Below are positions 53,600 through 64,000 of a DNA stretch of 64,000 bases, piece after piece. The translations under genes were made by a program, and so were the position numbers. The notes below the pieces were generated by a model that worked only from the letters and a program-made list of their open reading frames with translations, searched no databases and was not told the origin of the DNA. Location of the stretch: the NCBI GenBank assembly GCA_946902985.2, contig OX336388.2:1501972545-1502036544 (forward strand), in the 5' to 3' direction. The stretch comes from Meconema thalassinum. Lineage: Eukaryota > Arthropoda > Insecta > Orthoptera > Tettigoniidae. Position 1 is the stretch's first letter. Each line of letters starts with the position of its first letter.

Positions 53600-56288
53600 T
53601 GAACCCTTCAGAATAGCAGTGTTTATATGTAAGAAATCTTAATCAAGGGGTCGCGCTCAGTTCCTATGTGATGTTTACGTTCGCCAAACAACATGCTTTA
53701 CTGAGGTAAGGGTCATAGGATTAAAACAATAATTTAGAAAGAAAGGTGACAAGACGTAAAATAATAACATGATTTAATGACTAATAGTGCATAAAAAGAA
53801 TATAAACAACAATAATAAAAAAAATCCTCCCTGAATTTTCCCATGACAGGAATATCTATCGAAGCTGAGGAGTCAGACGGATCTCCCCTTTATTAAAATG
53901 TGGATCCTGGTTCCACTAACTTGCAATTTGGATTTTATGTACGCGTAATGACTAACTACGAGGAATGAGTACTTTGGATGACTGTTCGTTTACAACGGGT
54001 TAACAGCCACGGTGCTCACGAACAATCATGTCGTAAATCAACGTTTACGGATATGGAACATGACACTAATAAAAACCCTTAAAAATGTAATGCTGACACA
54101 CACACTAAAATCTACTATTTACCGGAATCTCTCTCGAGACCCTCATTTAGCGCGATGACGCACTTGACAATGAGCTGCCAACACCGGCCAATTGCTCAAT
54201 ACACAAGCACGGAAATACAGCATAGCACGTGACTTCACGGGTCACTGAATGGAATATAAACATGGACTAAACCAACAACAACAAAAGCCTGACCAGCTGA
54301 TATTACTTTATATGAACAAAACTGCATGTTAAGGTAACGCTTCGGAGATTATCGTGATTCGTAGGCAACTCCCATTTATTCAAACAATTTTTACCATTGA
54401 TCAGTTCTTATTCTGTATTTCAAGTAATTACGGAGTCAACAAGCACTCCTCACTAATGACCTCGCTTGCAACCTTCAGACCGCCTTGTGAAACATCTCCC
54501 CCTTCCTCAATACTTGTCATGTCCCAACTCCAGTGTATATAAATAACTGACCAGCTGTGCCGTTATCTCAAGGAATCAACAGCAACAAAATCTCAACCAC
54601 CTCAACATATGGTCAGACATTAATCAAAATATCCACAATTGCCCTCGCAAGGTAACAATATGGACTTGGCATCAAGCTGACAGAAATCAGTCTAGGCTGA
54701 AAATCCCGCTTGTAATGACCACAAAATACACACACACACACACATCTGGGAATGACATGACGAATTTCACACAGGTCTGCTGAATCGATGCTCACAAACT
54801 ATTAAAACAATATTTAAACCCTACGATAGAGCTGATTGCTCTTCGTCACAAATTACATTGCTCCAAAGGCAATAATCTCACTGAATCTGATCAATAATAA
54901 ACCTTAAACAATTTTAATTACCCTCCAATCTACTGTATAATTATATTACTTCAGTCCTACTTCTGAAACACAACATATCTCCGAGAGAAATTTTTAACCG
55001 CATTGAGTAACATATGCAAACACGGCCGTTCACATAGCTACGTTAGTTAAAACAACACAAAAACAAGAACCTTCTACTAATAACATTTGTGCGAGCTGCT
55101 TCCATACAAAGGTGTGTCAGACCAAAACTAAATATACTACGTTAATCACACAAGCAAAGTATTTACAAAAATATGTCCCATAAACCATAAGTTAATTTAT
55201 CAAATAATAAAGAATATTATATTGTACTCATCTCTCTTTAAGTCACCCGTCAAAGAACATCAGCTGCCATCTCCCAACTGAATGCTTCTTATCTTATCTC
55301 AGCCATCTGGACGGAGTGTTGAGAGTTCCAAACTTCTTCTATGGTAATCGATGTCATCTCTCGTGCTGATTCAGAAAGTTAGATTATTATACACTTGGTA
55401 TCTGACTACTAAATTCGCCGTTCCAGGTACTACTTTCCCCGTAACAGTTTGTTGGCGAATTATCGACGATACTACCCCTACAAAATATAGTACTGTGACT
55501 ATCTATCACTGAATTTAACACATTTACAATAACTTCTGTGTCCTCATGACACGCAAAGTATAACAGCCTACGTCCTTAGACGCACAAAATAAAGTCAACC
55601 TGTGACCACGACACACAAAATAATAAGCAATGTCTTGGCTCTTCACGCCACTTATAAATGAACTGGCCCTAGGTCTTGATGGGGGGGGGGGGGAAATTAT
55701 ATAAAAATTTCTCGAAATAATGGTGGTACAGGAATGAAATAAATATCACTGAACTCGTAACATTGCACAGGTCAAGAATATGCCCATTAATCCTAGAATC
55801 GGTCGTAGAGATTTTGTCGAGGCGATTTCCCGCGTGAATGCTAGCCACCGCGTACCCAAGCTGGACTTGCCGCGCTCGTAGGCATTCATTTCTCATTGGT
55901 TCCACATTTTCTGTAACTTGGCGGTTTTTAGCAGATCTTGGCCTCGTAGGAGTGTCTATTATCTTCCTCAGCCACTCACGTTACTGCATCATATTTCTTC
56001 TAGGCGCGAATATTACAATGAACATACCAGAACCATGTCTCACTGCGCGTCGCTTCTATTTTGAGGTGACCAACACCTGTCCTTCTGACACATCGCTAGG
56101 CTATTTCTTTTCACAGCTAAAGTATTTAGCCTTTTGTCAAACTGCTTCAGGTATGTCCCCACTGTCTCCAAAAAATGCTTGAAATTTCCTCATCACTGTC
56201 TGGCTATTTTCATGATGCTGGTGGAAATATTTATTAATTGAAGAAATAAAACATCGAATCATTTATTCATCAGAGGGTAAAGGGTTCA
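53600..56288 (-). mobile_element. LTR of Gypsy element C, left (3') copy
   Basis: TGAACCCTT at 53600 and AAAGGGTTCA ending at 56288 form inverted termini. 53600-54500 is nearly identical to 63098-64000, with about eight or nine differences by eye. The left edge falls in an E repeat. Contains a G run at 55681-55694. No coding potential. Confidence 0.88.
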
Positions 56289-56302
56289 CAACTCTCCCAC
56301 TC
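56289..56302 (-). other. polypurine tract of element C
   Basis: GAGTGGGAGAGTTG on the minus strand directly before the LTR start TGAACCCTT. Confidence 0.65.
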
Positions 56303-56559
56303 ACAAAATTTCGAACTTCGGAGAAAGTCGATAATTTTAAAAAGATTTCCGTAGGCCAATTTGTTTTATTTCATTATCACCCCTTTTCTATTACTTGGTC
56401 TAGCCGCTCCTGTCTTGAATGGCATTTACTCGTTTTCATTTCCTGCTTGTATCTCCCCTCTCAGTCTGCTTGCATGACGCGCTGGTGCCTGAGGCAACAC
56501 TCTGCTCGTCTCGTTAATGTTTGTCAACACCAACTCTACTTCCTCCTTCACGTGCCGTA
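56303..56559. other. element C 3' untranslated region
   Basis: Between the pol tail and the polypurine tract; no motif recognised. Confidence 0.4.
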
Positions 56560-59500
56560 CTCAACTGCTCCCCGTCCACTTGGTTGATATTAGGACGTCC
56601 ATATATTTAAACTGCGTCATTATTTTGGCGCTCCCATGGCTCACTTCTACGATACTTTTTTTTAAGTTGGCAGCGTTGTAGACTGACATTGTTCCTGTGC
56701 TCAACTCTTTCACTCAATAAGCATTATTTCCTAGGTTTCTTACGATAGAATAGGGTCCCATGAACCTTTCGCAGAATTTACTGAAAATCTTCTTCTCTGG
56801 GTCCGATGTAGCGGGTCGTTTCACCAAAACGAGCTGGTTGATTTCAAGATCACTGTGAAATCTCTTATTTCTTACTCGCCGTAATCTGCGGTCTGCTTGT
56901 TTTCTCATGTAGGCTCTCGTTCTCTCAATTCGCAGGTCAGGTGCTATCATGGGATCTTGTGGACAGTTAATGATGCTTTTCCACGTTCTCACTGGATACT
57001 CGTTCTTGTGTAGGATCATAGGGATTTGTCCTGTTGACTCGTGCCTGGTAGAATTCATGCATGTCTCTACATCCTTAATTTTATCCACCCATTTGTGATG
57101 TTCATTGGGAATGAAGATTCTCAAGTATGATGTTACACATTTTCTTGCTCTCTCACTTGAATTAGCTTGGGCATGTCGGATATTGCTTAAAACGTGTTTT
57201 ATACCCATGTCCTCCATACCTTTCTTGAATTCGGTGCTTGTGGAATAACTGCCATGGTCTGACAATATAAATTCTGGTTTTCCAAGGATTGGAATAACTC
57301 TATTTCGAATACGACTGAGTACTTGCTTCGATGTAGTTTTCTGAATAGGGCATAGTACTACGAACTTAGAAGATACATCAATGCACACTAGCAAGTGACG
57401 GCAACCTCGCCTTCCTTTCGGAATTGGACCGAAACAGTCCAGGGCCAGTAGCTCGCATGGTTTCTGAGGTAGCAATGGTCTTGGATACTGCCTCATTAAA
57501 TAGTTATTGGGCTTTGTCCTCTGACAAGGATCACAAGTCGTAATGACGTCACATATAGTTGTTCTCATACGTGGCCATGTAAATGTCTCTCCTATTGTCG
57601 CTTCGCACTTGTCTAATCCCACGTGACCGTAACTTTCGTGCGTATGCCATGTCAATCCTCGTTGTAAAGATGCAGGTACTAATATGCGTAACTTGGTGTG
57701 GTCATTATCTACCCATTTGTGCAGCAAATTGTTGACATAAACATATCTTCCTTCTTTGGCTTTCGCTTCTCGAAATGCAGGTGGTCCTGTAGGTAGCTGC
57801 TTTTTGAAGTATTGAATTAATAGCATCATCCATGGTTCCGCTTCCTGTTCTCGCTGTATTTCACGTAACTCCTCCAAGAATTCCCGGTCCTTCGGTGTTA
57901 ACTCCAAGTGTTGTACCATAGCTGTTTCTTCGTTATCAGGCTCTGGGTTCCTGCTGAGTGCATCCGGAATCACGTTCATCTTCCCTGGGCAATGTTCAAT
58001 CTCAATGCTAAACTGCTGAATATATATAGACCAACGTGTCACACGTTCGCTTGCCATCGACGTCTTAAACAAGAATGTTAGTGCCTTGTGATCAGTCCTG
58101 ACAACAATAGGGTAACCATAGATTATTCTTTTTCCATTGTTGAAGCGCATGAAGGATGGTCAATAGTTCTAGCTCGGTTACAGTATAATTGCGCTCGTGC
58201 TTACGCAATTTTCGGCTGACAAATGCCAAATATGTTTTGTGTGGCAGGTTAGCTGGATCTTCTTGGTAGAGCATAGCACCTATACCAATTAGTGAAGCAT
58301 CCGCTTGGATTATAAATTTGTGCTCGAAATCTGGATATCCTAATTTAATGCAGTTTTCCAGTAGCTGTTTTGTTGCTTGGAACGCCTTCTCACACTCCGC
58401 ATTCCATAACCATTTATTATTCTTCTTTAGCATTTCCTGCATTGGAGCTACAGTCTCTGTGCAACCTGGACAGTTTTCCTTAAAGAATCCCGTTACGCCT
58501 AAGAAAGCCCGAATGTGCTTGACTCTCGTTGGTGTAGGGAAATTCTTTATCACTTCGATCTTAGCTGGGTTTGGCTTCACTCCCTCCTTGTCAATGACGT
58601 GACCCAAATATAAGATCTCGCTCTTGAAGAAATGCGATTTCTTAAGGTTTACTTTGAAATTCGATGCATTCAGGTTGCCCAATACTTTATCTAAATTTTC
58701 CATGTGAGTTTCACTGATGTCGGATGCCAGCAGAATGTCGTCAATATAGCGCACCGTCATCTCCTTAACTTCCTCGGTTAGATTCCGGTCCAGGGCTCGG
58801 ATTAAAGCACAGCCCGCTGTTTTGACTCCAAAGGGCATTCGGACGAAGCAATACGTTTGGTTATCGAATAAGAAGCCAGTTAGAAACTGTGACTTCTCAT
58901 CCAATTCAAGATGGTGGAAACTGGACGTCAAATCAACTGATGAATAAATGCGTTTGTTTTTAAAGCCTTTTAGTACGTCTCTGATAATTGGCGCTCTGTC
59001 ATACTCAGGAAAAATGAGTCTCATGTTGAGATTTCTGGCATCTAAACAAAGTCTAATAGATCCATTTGGTTTTGTGACTGCCAAAATCTCATTTAGATAA
59101 GGTGTAGGTGTCTTCCTTATCACTCCAGCTTGTAACATCTCATCTATAATGACCTTAACTTGACCACGATACTTTTCCGGAATTGGGTACAATCTGCTTT
59201 TGAAAGGTGACCAGTCCTCGACTTGCATTGAATATTTGAAATTTAATATTTTCCCAGGTACTGTATCAAATACTGCTTTGTGCTTCCTTAAAGTCTCTTC
59301 CAACTGTTTTCTGTGTTCACCTCCAAGTTGAATGTCATTGAGCCGCTCCTGTAGTAACTCTTCAAATTGTGCATCACTGTCGTCTCCTTCTGTTAATAAA
59401 GACCATATCTCCTGGGATTCAATCTCCTCATCTAGTTCCACAACAGCCCCTTCTACGATGTTATCTTCTGCCTTTCGTATCTCCTCTTCCGTCTCTTCCG

Positions 59501-60110
59501 ATATTGCTTCCAATGCCCAAGAATTTACATCTCTTCCGGTAGTGATTTCATCCATATGCAATCCCACATTCTTTAGTTGATCATATTCTCTAAAACTGAC
59601 TGTATTCTTGTGCAAATCTATCACTGCTTGATAGTCACAAATGAAGTTTGCACCAAGAATTATATTGAAATTCATCTTTGCCATGATAATGAATGTTTGA
59701 CCAAAAGTGTGTTCCAATAAGTTCAGCTCTAAGTATGCCTGACGTTTACAAGTGACGGTGCGTTCAGGAATAACACCCCTCACTTTGAGTTGTGGCACAG
59801 GAATTACAGGAATATTCTGACTCCGTCCCAACTCTCGAACCAAGGCCTCCGATACCAGACTGATCTGTGACCCCGTATCCAATAAACATCTTATATTAAT
59901 TCCACCAATCCTCGCGTAAATAATTGGTAATTGCCTAATTTCATCGTTCCGTGGTTTCACCGTCTCCTCCAGGCAGTCTTCTGGTAAATCAATCCATTCT
60001 TGTATGTTCGCTACTATCCATCCATATTCAACTTCCGACTGTTGCGTTTGTAGACTGTCTTCTTTATCCAAATTTAGCATTTTTTTTAGCTCCATTGCGA
60101 CTCCCGTCAT
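56560..60110 (-). pseudogene. pol: element C pol: protease, reverse transcriptase, RNase H, integrase
   Basis: Minus-strand polyprotein, nearly complete. Protease (CLLDTGSQISLV, NIILGANFI), reverse transcriptase (VTKPNGSIRLCLD, SSVDLTSSFHHLEL, YIDDILLAS), RNase H (IQADASLIGIGAMLYQ), then after a frameshift at the T run 58129-58133, FRTDHKALTFLF-like RNase H end and integrase: HTHESYGHVG with CDPC zinc finger, ALDCFGPI, LSDHGSYST and a later Glu. A TGA near 56712-56714 interrupts the tail where element A has an arginine; the frame then continues to about 56560. Pol overlaps gag by 47 bases in the +1 frame. All catalytic residues are present, so only the two lesions inactivate this copy. Confidence 0.93.
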
Positions 60111-62471
60111 CCTTCTGTCGCTTATGCCCTTGATATTCCTCTCGTTTCAGTAGACTTCCAGCTTCCTCAGTATGTGTGTCTGGATTCTTCATGTTCCCAA
60201 TGGCTTTTTCCCATCTTCCGAGCTCTCCACCTTGGCTAGCGTGTAACTCCTCTAGGTAATTTTGCGATTGAGCGTGCCTATCATCCCAGTCATTTCGATA
60301 ATTACGTGGCTCTCCTTGATTTTGATCTCTCCTTCCTTTCCATCTTTGACTGGCATTGTAATCACCGTATCTTCCATAAGGCCTGTCATTCCTTCGATTT
60401 TCACGCCATTGCTGATATCCTCTCTGTTGATATCTATTGTTGCCTTGGTATGACCTATTGTTATAGTTATTTTCGTTACGCTGGTATGGTCTGTTTTCTC
60501 CTTCTTCCTGGTTTCGCCTAGGTGTGGAGGTGCTTGTATTAGTACCCTGCGTTTTAGTGTTTGCCTGTTTTGGTTTTATGACCTCTGTGGTATTGACTAA
60601 CTCCAGCTGTCTTCCTCCTCTATAATGACTATGAGATGTAGTCTCATCTATCTGACGTAATATCTGCTCTGCATGTAGGGCCGTACTAACGTTTGCTGCG
60701 ACTAGTATTTGCTGCACGTTGACTGGCAATTGCCTCGCTATAGTCATCACCAGATCCGCTTCATTTAAAGGGTAATCAAGGTCGCGAAATTTTAGCATTT
60801 GCATGTTAAAGAAATCTGAGTATTTCGTTTGCTGGGTAGTTTGGTATTTTCTAGAGTAAAGCTCCATCCTTAGACTCTGTTGCAATGCCGGCGACCAATA
60901 TTTTCTCAGAAACGCTAATTTGAAATCCGCCATAGTTCCAAATGTATATTTGAAGCTTAAAAACCATGTGAGGACATTTCCTGATAAAAATCTCTCCATC
61001 ATCCTCAATCTACGTGCTTCAGGTACCCCAGTGTCATTGTAATGGTCTTCAATCTCTTTGATAAAAGCTTTAGGCGTCACCCCTGAATTCTCCGTGTACT
61101 TCTGCGGTTTGTAATCGTTTGAGCGAATTACTTGAATAAGTTGTGTGGGCTGATGACCGTCTTGTGGCGTAGAACTCCTTTCTATATTCTTGCGAAACCC
61201 TTCCGTGTTTGTTGTTAATGGGCTCTCCACCTGAGTCTGACTTCCTGCTATGCTAGTACCCTCCGGGCTATTTGAGTCGTCCTGCTTGTCTTTCAATGTT
61301 CCCGTTCTAAATATCGATGATTGCTCTAACGACCTGAGCTCGGCTTTAATGATCCTGTCCGTCTGTTCTTTAAGCTTGCTCTTCATTTCTTGCTCTAATG
61401 CTTGAATACGAGTGTGATTTTCGCCTACTGTCTTAAGGATGGTGGATCTTTCCTCTTTCGAATCGATATTCATTTTTCGCCAATCCTTTCTTATCTGCTC
61501 TTTAATCGTGCTTACTTTCTCTTCAATCTGGCTTTTAGTGTCATTCTGATTACTTTCTATCTGGCTCAGCCTTTCGTCTAAGGTACTCTTTAATTGCTCC
61601 TGATCCGCTTCGAGGCTTTTCCATTGTTCCGCTGATTTTATTTCGAGACGGTCCATATCTTTAATTATGCCGGATATGTTTTCATCTACTGCTGATAATT
61701 GTTGTTGAATGACCCTGCCGCTTTTCTCCATCTCCTTAAATCGTCCTTCCAACTTATCCTGAGCTATCTTGACCTCGCTTGTATTCGTAGTGCATGCTAT
61801 TTCAATTTGCTCTAATTTAGCTAACACCGTTTCATCCAGAATGCTAAGTTTTTGATCAAAAATACTTTCCATTTTCTTAATCTGATCTAATTGTTTCTCA
61901 TTATTTTTACTAACATCTAGGGCCAGCAATACCATCTGTTGATTAGTGTGATCTTTCATCTCTGCGGTTAACGAAGCTAATTGGTTCGTGTTTTTAATAT
62001 TCTGCGCCTCTAACTGCGAATTGATAGTGTCATTAATTTCACTCTTTAATAACCTAGCTTGTTCCGCCTGATATTCATTTTGTTCAATCCTACTGTTATT
62101 TAATTGTGTCCGCAATGATTCACTTTGTTCTAACAGTTTAGTATTTAATGATTCACTTTGTTCTGATATTTAATTTTCAGTGATTCACTCTGCTCAGATA
62201 ATTTGTTTATAGACTCACTTTGTTCTAGCCTACTACTGTTTAATTGTGTCCGCAATGATTCACTTTGTTCAGACAATTTGTTTATAGCTTCACTTTGTTC
62301 TAGCCTACTACTGTTTAATTGTTCAGATAACTTCGCGTTTAATGCTTCACTTTGTTCTAACATACTAGTGTTTAATGATTGACTCTGTTCCGCCAATTTA
62401 GTGTCCAACAATTCCTGTGTTCTCCTAGCCGCACTCTCAATGATTTCTTGAATCTGTTCCACCGTTGCCAT
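60064..62471 (-). pseudogene. gag: element C gag with coiled-coil N-terminus
   Basis: ATG at 62471 (MATVEQIQEIIESAARR) begins a region of near-perfect repeats (LEQSEAINKLSEQSESL, LNSSRLEQSE) that breaks near 62165-62180 by one frameshift and continues to 60064. Long heptad-rich coiled coil to about residue 270, then the gag core (VLTWFLSFKYTFGTMADFKLAFLRKYW, FRDLDYPLNEADLVMTIARQLP) and an Arg/Asn/Tyr-rich tail (YQRNENNYNNRSYQGNNRYQQ). No CCHC knuckle. It is colinear with element A's gag. The C-terminal end overlaps pol across an eight-A run near 60077-60090. The protein would form the particle and package RNA. Confidence 0.87.
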
Positions 62472-63097
62472 GTTATACAAATTATATGAGACATTAGGGA
62501 AATGGCATGAAGCAATGCCCTTTGACACACACACACAATCCAATGCACATTTAATTTCTTTACCCAACTCAGTTCATTTATTTTTACATTTAATCCCACT
62601 AGTCGATTGCATCTCTGAGTAGTTCTAGTTTTACTCAATTTAATTTAAACCCAAGCACATATTTAGTCATCAAATTGTTATCCTGATCTGATATTAACAC
62701 TGACTAATTTACAGAGTATTAATTGTCATTTAGGCTACAGCCTCCTAATATTTCCATGAGTTTGACTTTCTAAACAAATCTAGTTTTAACTTTATATCAT
62801 TGGGCGCCCGGTATCACATATATTACCTTTTTCTTTAATTCAATAGACAAAAACGTGAACCGTATTTTACTTTGCAAACTCCTGATTTTAATTTATATTT
62901 CACACATTTGGCGGTATCCACTTCGCCTCAATTACTTTTAATAAAATATCACTTTCCGGTGATTAAATACTGTCATATCTGCCTGCACTTGCGGCATGTC
63001 ACTTTTACTCAAATACGCCAATATTGACATGTGTAATTTCTCCGCCGTTACACCACAGTGAATGGCCCCACGCTTGGCCGCGCCAGTTTTATCCCTA
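62472..63097 (-). other. element C 5' leader with degenerate lysine-type PBS
   Basis: About 630 bp between gag and LTR. Near the LTR the minus strand reads TGGCGCGGCCAAGCGTGG (about 63068-63085). It differs from the lysine-tRNA PBS by small insertions and begins 12-13 bases inside the LTR. An (AC)n tract lies at 62526-62537. Confidence 0.6.
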
Positions 63098-64000
63098 TGA
63101 ACCCTTCAGAATAGCAGTGTTTATATGTAAGAAATCTTAATCAAGGGGTCGCGCTCAGTTCCTATGTGATGTTTACGTTCGCCAAACAACATGCTTTACT
63201 GAGGTAAGGGTCATAGGATTAAAACAATAATTTAGAAAGAAAGGTGACAAGACGTAAAATAATAACATGATTTAATGACTAATAGTGCATAAAAAGAATA
63301 TAAACAACAATAATAATAAAATCCTCCCTGAATTTTCCCATGACAGGAATATCTATCAAAGCTGAGGAGTCAGACGGATCTTCCCTTTATTAAAATGTGG
63401 ATCCTGGTTCCACTAACTTGCAATTTGGATTTTATGTACGCGTAATGACTAACTACGAGGAATGAGTACTTTGGATGACTGTTCGTTTACAACGGGTTAA
63501 CAGCCACGGTGCTCACGAACAATCATCTCGTAAATCAACGTTTACGGATATGGAACATGACACTAATAAAAACCCTTAAAAATGTAATGCTGACACACAC
63601 ACTAAAATCTACTATTTACCGGAATCTCTCTCGAGACCCTCATTTAGCGCGATGACGCACTTGACAATGAGCTGCCAACACCGGCCAATTGCTCAATACA
63701 CAAGCACGGAAATACAGCATAGCACGTGACTTCACGGGTCACTGAATGGAATATAAACATTGACTAAACCAACAACAACAAAAGCCTGAAAAGCTGATAT
63801 TACTTTATATGAACAAAACTGCATGTTAAGGTAACGCTTCGGAGATTATCGTGATTCGTAGGCAACTCCCATTTATTCAAACAATTTTTACCATTGATCA
63901 GTTCTTATTCTGTATTTCAAGTAATTACGGAGTCAACAAGCACTCCTCCCTAATGACCTCGCTTGCAACCTTCAGACCGCCTTGTGAAACATCTCCCCCT
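63098..64000 (-). mobile_element. LTR of element C, right (5') copy, cut by window end
   Basis: Begins TGAACCCTTCAG and follows 53600-54500 with about eight or nine differences. It runs out of the window. Confidence 0.9.

Overview
This looks like a piece of a large, repeat-rich arthropod genome, most likely an insect. Almost everything I can identify is transposable-element DNA: Ty3/Gypsy-type LTR retrotransposons, a hAT DNA transposon, APE-type LINEs, a Helitron-type helicase remnant, many non-autonomous elements with internal tandem repeats, a tRNA-like SINE and a 78-bp minisatellite. I found no convincing host gene, rRNA gene, functional tRNA gene, CRISPR array or bacterial feature. Family names come from motifs I can read; the species was not determined.

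Left part (1-25 kb). Gypsy element A lies on the minus strand. Its 3' LTR copy is at about 1831-3226, pol is in two pieces (3319-6007 and 15063-15950), gag is at 15958-18348, and the 5' LTR ends at 22788. A second LTR element, B (6012-15058), is inserted in A's reverse-transcriptase region with a perfect 4-bp target duplication (gtgt). B's left LTR was itself broken by a 1.4-kb repeat, here called F (7365-8765). A further F-type element, expanded into a 293-bp tandem array (1-1830), interrupts A's left LTR. A's right LTR abuts a minisatellite of roughly 28 units (22789-24985).

Centre (25.4-47.1 kb). A palindromic element carries a hAT transposon (25536-46797; TIR caggggttctca, near-matching 8-bp TSDs). 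The transposase is on the minus strand and is split into three pieces. One break is a 14.2-kb cluster of F, E and G repeats (about 27199-41455), which contains a non-autonomous LTR element D (30118-35777). The other is a 4.0-kb LINE (42023-46058) flanked by a 13-bp duplication. Removing the two inserts leaves about 3.0 kb, a normal autonomous hAT size.

Right part (47-64 kb). This holds a SINE-like unit, G repeats, a Helitron helicase C-terminus with a hairpin and CTAG end, two 5'-truncated LINE fragments and an E repeat (50764-53599). Gypsy element C interrupts E: left LTR 53600-56288, pol 56560-60110, gag 60064-62471, and a right LTR that runs out of the window. A and C are related families with the same gene order and the same class of damage (frameshifts in homopolymer runs, single stops).

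Relative order of events from nesting: A before B before the F copy in B's LTR; palindromic element before hAT; hAT before the LINE and before the F cluster; F2 before D; E before the LINE fragment and before C. The most interesting signal is the E/F/G repeat set. These repeats have a terminal hairpin at one end, a microsatellite and second hairpin at the other, central tandem repeats, and insertion in A/T runs without a visible TSD. That is the layout of non-autonomous Helentron/DINE-1-like elements.
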